Of a stretch of DNA of 64,000 nt, positions 23,641 through 32,673 are shown one piece after another. Made by a program: the position numbers and the translations under genes. Origin of the DNA: Streptomyces sp. NBC_01217 (GTDB lineage Bacteria; Actinomycetota; Actinomycetes; Streptomycetales; Streptomycetaceae); the NCBI RefSeq assembly GCF_035994185.1, contig NZ_CP108538.1:2108001-2172000 (forward strand). The letters are read 5' to 3'. The notes under the pieces are model-generated. The model was not told the DNA's origin and did no database searches. It saw nothing but the letters and a program-made list of their open reading frames with translations. Position 1 is the first letter of the stretch. Every line of letters starts with the position of its first letter.

Positions 23641-25095
23641 TCAGGCCCCCGACCGCGACCGCGCCTTGAACGCCGCCTTGCGGGCCTCCTTGGCCTTCTT
23701 CTTGTCGCTGTGCAGCCGCCCCATCGCTTCGAGGACATCCGCCGTCGCCGGGTGCTCCACCCGCCACGCCTCCTCGAAGAAGCCGCTGTGCCGGCCCGCC
23801 AGGCCCTCGACCAGGTCCTGGAGCTCGTCCAGATCGCCCTCGGCCTCCAGCTGGGCCGCGATCGTGTCGATGGCGAGCCAGAAGATCATCGACTCCGGCG
23901 GTGCGGGTACGTCCGCCGCGCCCAGCTCCGCGAGCCAGACCCGCGCGAGCCCGCCCAGCTCGGGGTCGTCCAGCACCGCGCGCACCGCGGGCTCCGCCTC
24001 CGCGCCGACCAGGGCGAGCGCCTGCTGGCAGTGGAGGCGGCGCAGCGGCGCCTGCTGGTCCACGCCCCGGGCCGCCGCGAGGAGTTCGGCCGCCGCCCCG
24101 TCCGCGCCGCGCCGGTCGAGCCACAGCCGGACCTCGCCGCTCGCCGCCGTCTCGGGGTAGTACGCGATGCCGCCGAGGAGTGCGTCGGCGCCCTTGTCCA
24201 CGAGGTCGCCGATCGCCGGGGCGTCCACCCCGGCCTCCAGCATCCGGGCCCGGATGCCGTACACGCCGAGGGGGGTCAGCTTCACCATTCCGTACCGGGT
24301 GACGTCCTCGTCGTCGGCCGGCGGGGTGGCGCCCTCGCCCTCCTCGGCCAGCAACGCCTCGTCCACCGGCCGGTATTCGACGATCCCGATGGGTTCGAGG
24401 ACCCGGAACTGGTCGTCGAGGCGCAGCATCGCCTCGGACACCTGCTCAAGAATGTCGTCGGTGGGCTCGCTCATGTCGTCGGGCACGATCATCGACGCGG
24501 CGAGCGCGGGCAGCGGTACGGGCGCCGCGTCCGTGCCGCCGTCGCCCGCGGTGAGCAGATACAGATTGCCGAGGACCCCGTCGAGGAACTCCGCCTCGAC
24601 CTCCGGGTCCCAGTCCAGGGATTCGAAGTCGACCGAGCCGTCCTCGGCGACGAGATCGGCGAGGTCCTCGAAGACGGGCGCGGTGGCATCGGCGTGGACG
24701 GCCTCCAGGCCGTCGAGCCAGATCGAGAGGACGTCCTGCGGTGAACCGCCGGTGATCAGCGCCAGGTTCTCGCCCGCGACGGCGGTCCCCTCCGCGTCGT
24801 CCCCCTCGGCCTCCTGCGGGTCCTCGACGTCGACGAGCCCCGCGTCGACCGCGAGCCGCCATGCCTCGCTCGCCTCCGCGGCACCGTCCTCGTCCGCCGT
24901 GAGGCCGAGGTGCTCGGCCGCCGCGGGCAGCTGTTCCTCGACGAGCTCGCCACCGGCGCCGACCCGGGTCCCGGGCCCCGCCCAGCGGGCGAGCCGGACG
25001 GCGCGGGCGAGCAGCGGCGCGGCGAGCGCGTCCCGTGCCAGCTCGGCCTCGGTGTGCAGCCGGACGGGCGGCAGGGTGGGGCGCTCTGCGGACAT
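23641..25095 (-). CDS. Conserved actinobacterial protein of unknown function
   Basis: A 484-residue acidic, soluble protein with no signal peptide. I recognise it only as an actinobacterial conserved hypothetical. It is mainly alpha-helical, rich in Ala, Glu and Leu, with a winged-helix-like middle (VTRYGMVKLTPLGVYGIRAR) and HEAT-like repeats (PLRRLHCQQALALVGAEAEP, AVRAVLDDPELGGLARVWLA). It ends in a Lys/Arg-rich tail (HSDKKKAKEARKAAFKARSR), which could bind nucleic acid. Start ATG at 25095 follows GAGGAG. No operon partner is evident: the neighbour on each side is more than 200 bases away. Confidence 0.75.
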   Translation of the reverse strand: MSAERPTLPPVRLHTEAELARDALAAPLLARAVRLARWAGPGTRVGAGGELVEEQLPAAAEHLGLTADEDGAAEASEAWRLAVDAGLVDVEDPQEAEGDDAEGTAVAGENLALITGGSPQDVLSIWLDGLEAVHADATAPVFEDLADLVAEDGSVDFESLDWDPEVEAEFLDGVLGNLYLLTAGDGGTDAAPVPLPALAASMIVPDDMSEPTDDILEQVSEAMLRLDDQFRVLEPIGIVEYRPVDEALLAEEGEGATPPADDEDVTRYGMVKLTPLGVYGIRARMLEAGVDAPAIGDLVDKGADALLGGIAYYPETAASGEVRLWLDRRGADGAAAELLAAARGVDQQAPLRRLHCQQALALVGAEAEPAVRAVLDDPELGGLARVWLAELGAADVPAPPESMIFWLAIDTIAAQLEAEGDLDELQDLVEGLAGRHSGFFEEAWRVEHPATADVLEAMGRLHSDKKKAKEARKAAFKARSRSGA

Positions 25096-25320
25096 CAGGT
25101 GGTTCTCCTCGGGGCGTACGGGGCCTACGGGGTCAGGCGGCCCAAGCGTAGACGCATTTCATCCCTTGCCACCCGGTGCATCCGACGGACAGCGGCGGTA
25201 CACCCACAGGACCTTGACAACTGCCGTGCCCTCACCCGGGATTGACGTGCACGGGCCTCCACTCGGTGTCCGCCTCCCCGTGCTCCGCTTCCGCCCTCAG
25301 CCCATACATGCGCAGCACCG

Positions 25321-26034
25321 TCAAGCGCCCGCCCCCGGCCTCATGCCGAGCGCGGGCGTGTAGCGGTGCACGCCTCCGCCGGTCACCCCCGGGTACGACT
25401 GCACCCGCTCCCACTGCGGCGTCCTCGACCCGATCCCGTCACCGGGCCCGGCCAGCGCGTCGACATGGGCCTGTGCGCTCTCCCATTCGGCGTAATTGAG
25501 TACGCGCGTTCCGTCGGTGCTCACATGGAAGTGTCCGGAGATGCCACCGGGGGCGGGCGCCGGATCGGTCCCGAGCGCCTCGAACACGGTGTCCACCCAG
25601 TCCCGCTGCCGCGCCTTGTCCGGCCCGTCGAACTCGACGTCGACGATCACGACGCACCCGGGCTCCCGCCCGTCCCCCTCCCGCGGCGGCACGGAGCGGT
25701 ACAGCTCAAGGGTGTGCAGCCCGAGGCGGCGGATGCCCGGCACGGTGGCGTCGATGTCCGCGTTGCGCGCGTCCCTGCCGTGCCGGAAGAAGTCCTGACA
25801 GGCATGCTCGTCACTCCACTGGCTGTAGTGGAACAAGGTTTTCCCGTCCTCACCGGCATGAACGGTGTACGAGAGCAGCCCCGGATGCGGCCACTCCCGG
25901 CTCTCCCATGCCTTGCGGATGGCCTCGACCGCCTGTCGCTGCCGCTCGGGAGTGCCGACATCCCAGGTGCTCGCTCCGACGGGACCGGCGTCGTTACGGG
26001 CAAGATCAGGACGGGATTCGAATTGCACACTCAT
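25321..26034 (-). CDS. Antibiotic biosynthesis monooxygenase-like (ABM) protein
   Basis: A 237-residue cytoplasmic protein with two ferredoxin-like ABM repeats: the first around GLLSYTVHAGEDGKTLFHYS and QWSDEHACQDFF, the second around ISGHFHVSTDGTRVLNYAEW and ESAQAHVDAL. Dimeric-barrel ABM proteins oxidise quinone-like substrates or degrade heme, but many act as unknown accessory proteins. The ATG at 26034 has an ideal AGGAGG site. It is divergent from femX. No biosynthetic cluster is near, so the substrate is unknown. Confidence 0.75.
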   Translation of the reverse strand: MSVQFESRPDLARNDAGPVGASTWDVGTPERQRQAVEAIRKAWESREWPHPGLLSYTVHAGEDGKTLFHYSQWSDEHACQDFFRHGRDARNADIDATVPGIRRLGLHTLELYRSVPPREGDGREPGCVVIVDVEFDGPDKARQRDWVDTVFEALGTDPAPAPGGISGHFHVSTDGTRVLNYAEWESAQAHVDALAGPGDGIGSRTPQWERVQSYPGVTGGGVHRYTPALGMRPGAGA

Positions 26035-26170
26035 GGCGGGTCCTCCTGAATGGTGCACCCACGCGGTGCGCCGCTGCCGACCACCCTGGTACGTCAAGTG
26101 CGCTTGAGGTCAACGCCACCCCCCGTTGACACCCTCGGGCCCACCGACAGGACAACGAACGGAGTACCGC

Positions 26171-27307
26171 ATGAAGCTGCGTCTCAAGGCGATCAGCCGC
26201 GAGGAACATCTGGCGTTCGTGGCGAACCGGCCCGCAGTGAGCCACATGCAGGTTCCGTCGTGGGGCGATGTGAAGCCCGACTGGCAGTCGGAGAGCATCG
26301 GCTGGTTCCACCGGGAGGTCGGCGGCCCGGAACGGCTCGTCGGAGCCGGGCTCGTCCTCTACCGGCCGATCCCCGTGGTGAAGCGCTATCTGGCCTATCT
26401 GCCGGAGGGCCCCGTCATCGACTGGCACGACGCCGCGGGACTGGGTCCGTGGCTCGATCCGATGCTGGCGCACCTGAAGGCGCAGCGTGCGTTCTCGGTG
26501 CGCATGGGCCCACCGGTGGTCGCCCGGCGGTGGGACGCCTCCACCGTCAAGGACGCCATCGCCGACCCGGCCGCCGGACGGCTGCGCGACGTACCGCCGG
26601 ACATGGACGACCCGCAGGCCGCCGCGCTCATGGAGCAGCTGCGCAAACTGGGCTGGCAGCAGGACGAGGAGGGTGGCGAGGAGGGTTTCAGCGCCGGACA
26701 GCCCCGGCACGTCTTCCAGGTGCCGTTCACCGGTCAGTCGCTGGAGGAGATCCGGGGCAATCTGAACCAGCAGTGGCGGCGCAACATCAAGAAGGCGGAG
26801 AAGGCGGGCGTCAAGGTCGTCGAGGGCGGTTACGAGGATCTTCCGGCCTTCTACGAGCTGTACCGCGAGACGGCCCTGCGCGACCGCTTCGCCCCTCGCC
26901 CGCTCGTCTACTTCCAGCGCATGTGGACAGCCCTGCGGACCGAGGACCCCGACCGGATGCGGCTCTATCTCGCCCACCACGAGGGCGAGGTCCTCGCCGC
27001 CGCGACGATGCTGACCGTCGGGAACCACGTCTGGTACTCCTACGGCGCCTCGACCGGCCGCAAGCGCGAGGTCCAGCCCAACAACGCGATCCAGTGGCGC
27101 ATGATGAGCGACGCCTACGAGAGGGGCGCGGCCGTGTACGACCTGCGCGGCATCACCGACACCCTGGACGAGAGCAACCACCTCCTGGGCCTGCTGCGCT
27201 TCAAGGTCGGCACCGGCGGCCGGGCCGCCGAGTACGTCGGCGAGTGGGACCGCCCGATCAACAAGACGCTCCACAGGGCCTTCGCCCTCTACATGGCACG
27301 CCGCTGA
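26171..27307 (+). CDS. FemX-type peptidoglycan bridge peptidyltransferase
   Basis: A 378-residue FemABX protein with two GNAT-like halves. Features are the N-terminal SHMQVPSWGDVKPDW, FQVPFTGQSLEEIRGNLNQQ with the WRRNIKKAEKAGV helix, a middle FYELYRETALRDRFAPRPLV, and the late VWYSYGASTGRK, YDLRGITDTLDESN and GLLRFKVGTGG motifs. These enzymes add glycine from glycyl-tRNA to the stem peptide of lipid II at the cytoplasmic face; Streptomyces has an LL-Dap peptidoglycan with a single Gly bridge. ATG at 26171 follows CGGAG. It stands alone, 45 bases before an acetyltransferase gene. Confidence 0.88.
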   Translation: MKLRLKAISREEHLAFVANRPAVSHMQVPSWGDVKPDWQSESIGWFHREVGGPERLVGAGLVLYRPIPVVKRYLAYLPEGPVIDWHDAAGLGPWLDPMLAHLKAQRAFSVRMGPPVVARRWDASTVKDAIADPAAGRLRDVPPDMDDPQAAALMEQLRKLGWQQDEEGGEEGFSAGQPRHVFQVPFTGQSLEEIRGNLNQQWRRNIKKAEKAGVKVVEGGYEDLPAFYELYRETALRDRFAPRPLVYFQRMWTALRTEDPDRMRLYLAHHEGEVLAAATMLTVGNHVWYSYGASTGRKREVQPNNAIQWRMMSDAYERGAAVYDLRGITDTLDESNHLLGLLRFKVGTGGRAAEYVGEWDRPINKTLHRAFALYMARR

Positions 27308-27352
27308 CGTCCGGGTACTGAGCGCTCCGGCGTCCGTGCCAGACTCCGGGCC

Positions 27353-27796
27353 GTGATCCTTCGTACCGCCACCCGCACCGACCTGCCCGCCGTCCTCGCC
27401 CTCCTCGCGGACGAGGAGCGGGTCGTCGATCCGGCTTCGGTCGTGGTCGACGACGCGTACGAGCGGGCTTTCGCCGCCATCGAGACGGACCCGCGCAACG
27501 AGATGCTCGTACTGGTCGACGGCGACACCGTCGTGGGATGTCTGCAGGTGACGTACATACCGGGGCTCGGCAAGCACGGCGAGGAGCGGGCGCTGATCGA
27601 GGCGGTACGGATCAGGGCCGACCGGCGGGGCGGCGGGCTGGGGCGGGAACTGATGAAGCAGGCCGTCGACCGGGCCCGGCTGCGGGGGTGCGGGCTGATG
27701 CAGCTCACCAGCGGCAAGCGGCGTACGGACGCGCACCGGTTCTACGAGTCGCTGGGCTTCGCCCGCAGCCACGAAGGCTTCAAGCTCGCTCTCTGA
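27353..27796 (+). CDS. GNAT N-acetyltransferase
   Basis: A 147-residue GNAT protein: MILRTATRTDLPAVLALLA at the start, acetyl-CoA motif A ADRRGGGLGRELMKQAV, and motif B TDAHRFYESLGFARSHEGFK, a pattern common in small-molecule or aminoalkylphosphonate-like acetyltransferases. GTG start. It probably shares the femX transcript. It converges with the lipoprotein gene, leaving only 15 bases between stops and no clear hairpin. Substrate unknown. Confidence 0.88.
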   Translation: MILRTATRTDLPAVLALLADEERVVDPASVVVDDAYERAFAAIETDPRNEMLVLVDGDTVVGCLQVTYIPGLGKHGEERALIEAVRIRADRRGGGLGRELMKQAVDRARLRGCGLMQLTSGKRRTDAHRFYESLGFARSHEGFKLAL

Positions 27797-27811
27797 TTCC
27801 CTGATTCCGCA

Positions 27812-28519
27812 CTACTGGGACGGCTGGGTCCGCCAGGCGGTCATGTTCAGCTCGTCGAGCAGCCGTACGTCGCTGCCCTTCAGCGGGAAGGTGCGCGCCT
27901 CCAGGCCGGGGGCCGGTGCGACCTCCAGCGCGTCGCCCTCGATGAGGTCGCCGCCGGTCGGGGTGGAGACCCAGGCGAGCAGCGACTGCACCGCCTCTCC
28001 CGGCTTCAGCATGACCTCCTCGGGGCCCGGATCGCTCCCCATGTAGGAGGAGCCCGGATTCACCGGGACCGCCAGCGGGTCACCGGCGTCGTCCAGGGCG
28101 CGGACGGACGGGTAGCCGTCGACGCGGTACGGCTTGTCGCCGCAGTTGGTGAGGGTGAGGCCGACGGCCCGGTGGCCCAGCGCCGCCTGCACCTCGCCCA
28201 TGTCGACGACGACCCCGGAGGACGGACAGCCGGCGCGCGCGGTGGGCGTGGGGCCGGGGCCCTGCGCCGACGGCGGCGGTGGCCGGTCGGGGAGCGGCAC
28301 GGAGGCGCTCGGAAACGGCGACGGCAGCTTGTCCGCGTGCACCCGGTACGACGCGGTCGGTGTCGGCTCCGGCTCGCCCTCGCCCGCCGGCACGAGAAAC
28401 CCGGCACATCCCGAGAGCGACAGGCCCAGCGCCCCGGCCATGAGCGCGACCGCCACCGGCCGCCGTCTCCCGGCCCCGGTCCCCGTCCCGGCCGCTCCTG
28501 TCCGTTCCCGCATGCTCAT
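27812..28519 (-). CDS. DUF4232 lipoprotein
   Basis: A 235-residue exported lipoprotein. After RRR the signal peptide VAVALMAGALGLSLSGC ends in a lipobox with the lipidated C38. A Pro/Thr-rich tether follows (PEPTPTASY; VPLPDRPPPPSAQGPGP), then a DUF4232 beta-sandwich: GLTLTNCGDKPYRVDGYPSV, GSSYMGSDPGPEEVMLKPGE and a C-terminal ELNMTAWRTQ. DUF4232 proteins are common on the actinomycete surface and have no assigned function. The start could be ATG 28519 or ATG 28513. Confidence 0.85.
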   Translation of the reverse strand: MSMRERTGAAGTGTGAGRRRPVAVALMAGALGLSLSGCAGFLVPAGEGEPEPTPTASYRVHADKLPSPFPSASVPLPDRPPPPSAQGPGPTPTARAGCPSSGVVVDMGEVQAALGHRAVGLTLTNCGDKPYRVDGYPSVRALDDAGDPLAVPVNPGSSYMGSDPGPEEVMLKPGEAVQSLLAWVSTPTGGDLIEGDALEVAPAPGLEARTFPLKGSDVRLLDELNMTAWRTQPSQ

Positions 28520-28716
28520 GCACCCGCCCCGGTCTGCCGCATAGGAGTTCGATCATGCCAGAGCGCGGAGCCCGGTCCTCCCACAATTGTTGAGCATCTC
28601 TTTCCCTCTCGGCAGCCCTTCTTCCCGCGCCGTTCGAACAGTGGGTCGTCCACCGCCACCGTCAGCGGGGGTGAAGCTGCCGCGCAAAGCACCCGGCACT
28701 GCGAAAGTCGAGAGCG

Positions 28717-30756
28717 TCACCATCGTGACGGCGGTGGAGGCACCACGACCGTGGGGCGGTCGTCGCAGGTGATGGTGTTGGGCAGCAGCCAGTCCGCGAG
28801 CCAGCCGCCGTCGTTGCCGCCTCGGTCCTCCAGGGTGAACTCCGAGCCGGTTGCGGGGAAGTTGAACGAACCGCAGTTGTTGACGCCGACCGCTCCCACG
28901 CCGCGTGCGTCCACGTTCTCGAAGGTCGCGGAGCCCTTCACGCGGGCGCTGACGACGGAGGTGCCGGTGCCGTCGACGCGGATGTCCTTGAATTGGACGC
29001 CCGGGATGTCGTACCGGTCCTTCACGGCGTACTCACTGACCAGCATGATCGCGTTGTAGGCGCTGTCGAGGTAGTGGTCGCCGCTCACGCGGATGTCGGC
29101 GTCGATGCTCTTGTCGAGGGCGTAGAACCAGATGGCGCCGAGCCCGATGTTCCAGTTCAGGTCGAGGGTGCCGGCGCGCACGGTCGTGTTGTCGGTGAAG
29201 CGGAGCGCACCGGTGAACGGTTCGGCTCCGAAACGGGAGCCCGCGTGGAGACCGCTGCCCTCGCGGACCGGGTCGGCGACCAGGTTGCCCGCGACGGTGT
29301 TGTTCCCGCCGCCGTAGATCGCGATGCCATTGGCGAGGGTCGGGGACTGGACGGTGTTGTGGGAGATGGTGTTGCTCGCGTTCGCGGTCCCGTCCGACCA
29401 CATGGCGAGGCCATCGTCCCCCGTGTTGCGGACGAAGTTGTCGCGTACCTCCGAGTCGGTGACGCCGGTGTGGAAGTTGAGGGCGTCGGCGATCTGGTCC
29501 ACGATGACGTTGTTCGTGACCTTCACGTCCGACATCGGACCGTCGAACCAGAGGCCCACCTTGGTGTGGTGGAGGTAGAGGCCGTCGATGGTCGACGCGC
29601 TCATCGCGCCGCCGATGGCGTTCACCTGGTCGGTGTCGACGCGCTCGCGGACGTCGCCCTCGATCGCGAAGCCGGAGAGGTGCACGTTGCGGCTGCCTCC
29701 GTCCGCAGCGTTCTTGCCGTGGAAGCCGACGCCGGTGTGGGTCGAGCCGTCGGGCGCGGGCTCGTCGAGGGTGACCTGGCGGCCCTTGATGATCGTGTAC
29801 CAGCTGCCCGCGCCTGTGAGCGTGATGTCGTCCACGACGATGTGGCGGTTGACCTGGTAGGTGCCGGGCGGCAGATGGACGCTCCGGTGGGCGCGCCGCG
29901 CGAAGGCGATGGCGCGCTCGATGGCGGGCGCCGCGTCCCGTCGGCCGGTCGGATCGGCGCCGAAGGCGAGGACGTTGACGGCGTGGTGGTCGACATGCGG
30001 GCGTCCGACGAGTTCCGAGTCGAGCAGGTCGACGACGGCCCAGGCGGCACGGCTGCCCTCTGGAAGGGTGAGGCGTACACGGTCACCTGCGCGGTAGGTC
30101 CTGTCCAGGCGCAGGCGCTGCTCGTCGTAGAAGTGCGTGGGGCGAAACGGCTTGTCGAACCGGGGTGCCGGCGTGGTTGCCGCCGGGACGCAGGAACACT
30201 CGGTGGTCCACCAGTCGGGGTGGAGGAGGTCCGCCCGGGGGTCGTTGGTGAAGGGATACTGGTTGTAGAGCCAGGCGTACTGCGAGGTGAGCGTCATGGA
30301 CGTGCGGTGGCCGCCGTTGACGGTGACGTGCAGGGGCGCGGTGATGCCGCCGCCTTCCGGCGCGTCGGGGACGCTGTAGCGCACGGTCAGGGCGTTGGCG
30401 GCACGGGGGAGGACGAACTCGACGTACTGTCCAGGGGTCAGTCGGACGGCTCGGCGTCCGGACGCCTCGGAGGGCAACGTGTACGGCGTCCGGTCCGGTC
30501 CGATGACGACGCCGTCGGTACGGGCGTTCTCCGCCTCCTGCTCGTCGAAGGCCACGTCGGCGCCGCGTCCCGCGACGAGCTCCGGGTCGAGGGCCGCGCG
30601 GGTGATGACCGGTCGGCTGTCGGCGGAGGCAGGCGGCCGGGGGGCAGCTGAGGCGGCGGAGCCGTCATAGCTCACGCCGAGGGCGAGAAGGGCGCAGACG
30701 ACGGCGGTGGTTCTCCTGCCGGTGCGCGCTCGGCATCGGCGGCGGCTCGGGAGCAT
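28717..30756 (-). CDS. Secreted GH87-like alpha-1,3-glucanase candidate A
   Basis: A 679-residue exported protein: signal peptide of about 38 residues after an Arg-rich lead, a CBM35-like beta-sandwich (about 65-265: SGRRAVRLTPGQYVEFVLPR, SQYAWLYN, THFYDEQRLRL) and a right-handed parallel beta-helix (about 275-660). In the helix IADALNFHTG and NTGDDGLAMW hold D424 and D447/D448, the spacing seen in all three paralogues here. LANGIAIYGGGNNTV, GSGLHAGSRFG and LDLNWNIGLGAIWFYALD resemble GH87 alpha-1,3-glucanase (mycodextranase) catalytic domains as I know them. It lies downstream of the GH13 gene and has its own palindromic promoter. Activity is inferred; other GH28/GH55-like helices are the alternative. 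Confidence 0.75.
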   Translation of the reverse strand: MLPSRRRCRARTGRRTTAVVCALLALGVSYDGSAASAAPRPPASADSRPVITRAALDPELVAGRGADVAFDEQEAENARTDGVVIGPDRTPYTLPSEASGRRAVRLTPGQYVEFVLPRAANALTVRYSVPDAPEGGGITAPLHVTVNGGHRTSMTLTSQYAWLYNQYPFTNDPRADLLHPDWWTTECSCVPAATTPAPRFDKPFRPTHFYDEQRLRLDRTYRAGDRVRLTLPEGSRAAWAVVDLLDSELVGRPHVDHHAVNVLAFGADPTGRRDAAPAIERAIAFARRAHRSVHLPPGTYQVNRHIVVDDITLTGAGSWYTIIKGRQVTLDEPAPDGSTHTGVGFHGKNAADGGSRNVHLSGFAIEGDVRERVDTDQVNAIGGAMSASTIDGLYLHHTKVGLWFDGPMSDVKVTNNVIVDQIADALNFHTGVTDSEVRDNFVRNTGDDGLAMWSDGTANASNTISHNTVQSPTLANGIAIYGGGNNTVAGNLVADPVREGSGLHAGSRFGAEPFTGALRFTDNTTVRAGTLDLNWNIGLGAIWFYALDKSIDADIRVSGDHYLDSAYNAIMLVSEYAVKDRYDIPGVQFKDIRVDGTGTSVVSARVKGSATFENVDARGVGAVGVNNCGSFNFPATGSEFTLEDRGGNDGGWLADWLLPNTITCDDRPTVVVPPPPSRW

Positions 30757-30860
30757 CGGGCCTCACTTCTGTCGGATGGGGAGGATCGCTCGGTCGGCGG
30801 AACACCGGCGGAGCGGGGACATCAGGCGCACCCTTGCGCCTCCACAAGACTTCGATCGAG

Positions 30861-30900
30861 ATTCAGTCGCTGAATTGCGCATCCTGCGCAGAATTCTGCG
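30861..30900. promoter_or_regulatory. Two palindromes upstream of GH87-like gene A
   Basis: ATTCAG-TCG-CTGAAT (30861-30875) and the perfect 14-mer CGCAGAATTCTGCG (30887-30900) lie 105-144 bases before the start. They differ in sequence, suggesting two regulators or one regulator and a leader structure. Neither matches the element shared by the lacI and binding-protein genes. Confidence 0.5.
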
Positions 30901-30956
30901 GCACAGTGCATCACCATTGCGATTGGCTGTGGATCGACAGGCCCCCGGTCGAGCCG

Positions 30957-32561
30957 TCAGACGCGCAGCCACACCCCCGTGTCCTGAGGCAGCCGCCCCT
31001 CGGCGTCGAGCGGTCCGCTGGCGAGAAGGATCCGCTCGTACGGCGGGAGGGCGGCGGGCGTGCGCGCGAGGTTGACGACGCACACCAGGCCCTCCGTACG
31101 GGCGAAGGCGAGCACCCCCTCATCGGCGGGCAGCCAGGTCATGGGCCCGTCGCCGAAGCCCTCGTCGGTCCGGCGCAGCGCCAAGGCCGTCCGGTACAGC
31201 GCGAGCATCGACTCCGGGTCGGTCTGCTGGCGGTCCACCGCGTAGCGCGCCCAGTCCCTGGGCTGGGGCAGCCACGGTTCGGATGCCGAACCGAAGCCGT
31301 ACCAGGGCGCTTCGGCGGTCCAGGGCAGCGGGACGCGGCAGCCGTCGCGTCCGGGGTCGACGCCCTCGGAGCGGGCGTGCATGGGGTCCTGGATGCGGTC
31401 GAGCGGGATGTCGGCCTCGGGCAGCCCGAGTTCCTCGCCCTGGTACACATAGACCGATCCGGGCAGCGCGAGGGTGAGCAGCGCGGCGGCGCGGGCGCGC
31501 CGGGTGCCGAGGCCGAGGTCGCTGGGGGTTCCGAAGGCCTTCTTCGCGAAGTCGAAGCCGGTGTCCGTGCGCCCGTAGCGGGTGGCGGTCCGGGTGACGT
31601 CGTGGTTGCACAGGACCCAGGTCGCGGGGGCTCCGACCGGGGCGTGCTCGGCCAGGGTGTCGTCGATGGTGCGGCGCAGCCGGTCCGGCTCCCATGGGCA
31701 GGAGAGGAAGTTGAAGTTGAAGGCGGTGTGCAGCTCGTCGGGGCGCAGGTAGCGGGCGAAGCGCTCGGAGTCCGGCAGCCAGACCTCGCCGACGAAGACC
31801 CCCTGGTAGACGTCGGCTATCGCGCGCCAGGACCGGTAGATGTCGTGGAGTTCGTCCTGGTCGATGTACGGGTGCGGGTCGACGCCCTCGACGAAGTCGG
31901 CGAGCGCCGGGTCCTTGGCCAGCAGCGCGGCGGAGTCGATCCGTACGCCGGCGACACCGCGCTCGAACCAGAAGCGCAGGACGTCCTCGTGCTCCTGGCG
32001 GACCGACGGGTGGGCCCAGTTGAGATCCGGCTGCTCGGGGGTGAAGAGGTGGAGGTACCACTCGCCGTCCTCGACCCGGGTCCAGGTTCGTCCCGAGAAC
32101 TGCGAGGGCCAGTTGTTGGGCGGGAGTTCACCGTTCTCCCCCCGGCCGGGACGGAAGTGGAACAGCTCGCGCTCGGGGCTCCCGGGGCCGGCCGCCAGGG
32201 CCGCGCGGAACCAGGCGTGCTGGTCGGAGACGTGGTTGGGGACGATGTCGACGATCACTCGGATGCCGAGTTCCCGGGCTTCGGTGATCAGCTTCTCGGC
32301 CTCGGCGAGGGTGCCGAAGGCGGGGTCGATGGTCCGGTAGTCGGCGACGTCGTACCCGCCGTCCACCAGCGGCGAGAGGTACCACGGGGTGAACCAGACG
32401 GCGTCGACGCCCAGTTCGGCAAGGTAGGGCAGTCTCGCCCGGACGCCCGCGAGATCCCCCGTGCCGTCGCCGTCGCCGTCGGCGAAGCTGCGTGGGTACA
32501 CCTGGTAGATGACGGCGTCGCGCCACCAGTCGTCGGTGCGGTGCGAGTGAGGGGCTGCCAC
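30957..32561 (-). CDS. GH13 alpha-glucosidase
   Basis: A 534-residue cytoplasmic enzyme with the complete GH13 barrel: WWRDAVIYQVYPRSFADGDG, VDIVPNHVSDQH (region I), GVRIDSA with nucleophile D209 (region II), VGEVW with acid/base E259 (region III) and CNHDVTR with D321 (region IV). It lacks a signal peptide and belongs to the alpha-glucosidase branch that splits short oligosaccharides to glucose. It is last in the operon of binding protein and two permeases, so it likely hydrolyses what they import. If the GH87 calls are right, this would be nigero- or malto-oligosaccharides. Confidence 0.93.
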   Translation of the reverse strand: MAAPHSHRTDDWWRDAVIYQVYPRSFADGDGDGTGDLAGVRARLPYLAELGVDAVWFTPWYLSPLVDGGYDVADYRTIDPAFGTLAEAEKLITEARELGIRVIVDIVPNHVSDQHAWFRAALAAGPGSPERELFHFRPGRGENGELPPNNWPSQFSGRTWTRVEDGEWYLHLFTPEQPDLNWAHPSVRQEHEDVLRFWFERGVAGVRIDSAALLAKDPALADFVEGVDPHPYIDQDELHDIYRSWRAIADVYQGVFVGEVWLPDSERFARYLRPDELHTAFNFNFLSCPWEPDRLRRTIDDTLAEHAPVGAPATWVLCNHDVTRTATRYGRTDTGFDFAKKAFGTPSDLGLGTRRARAAALLTLALPGSVYVYQGEELGLPEADIPLDRIQDPMHARSEGVDPGRDGCRVPLPWTAEAPWYGFGSASEPWLPQPRDWARYAVDRQQTDPESMLALYRTALALRRTDEGFGDGPMTWLPADEGVLAFARTEGLVCVVNLARTPAALPPYERILLASGPLDAEGRLPQDTGVWLRV

Positions 32562-32673
32562 GTGACGGTCCTTTCGGGCAGGTCGGGGTTCTTCGTCGCC
32601 GTCCCGATTGCTGCGGGGCGTGTGGACGGGCCGGCGACGAAGGTCTTGGGTGCGGAGGTGGGAACGGGCCCGG

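Noticed and set aside
25096..25320. Small ORF ending VHVNPG on the minus strand
   Set aside because: No ribosome site, no family match, and it lies in a gap whose codon pattern is not coding-like.
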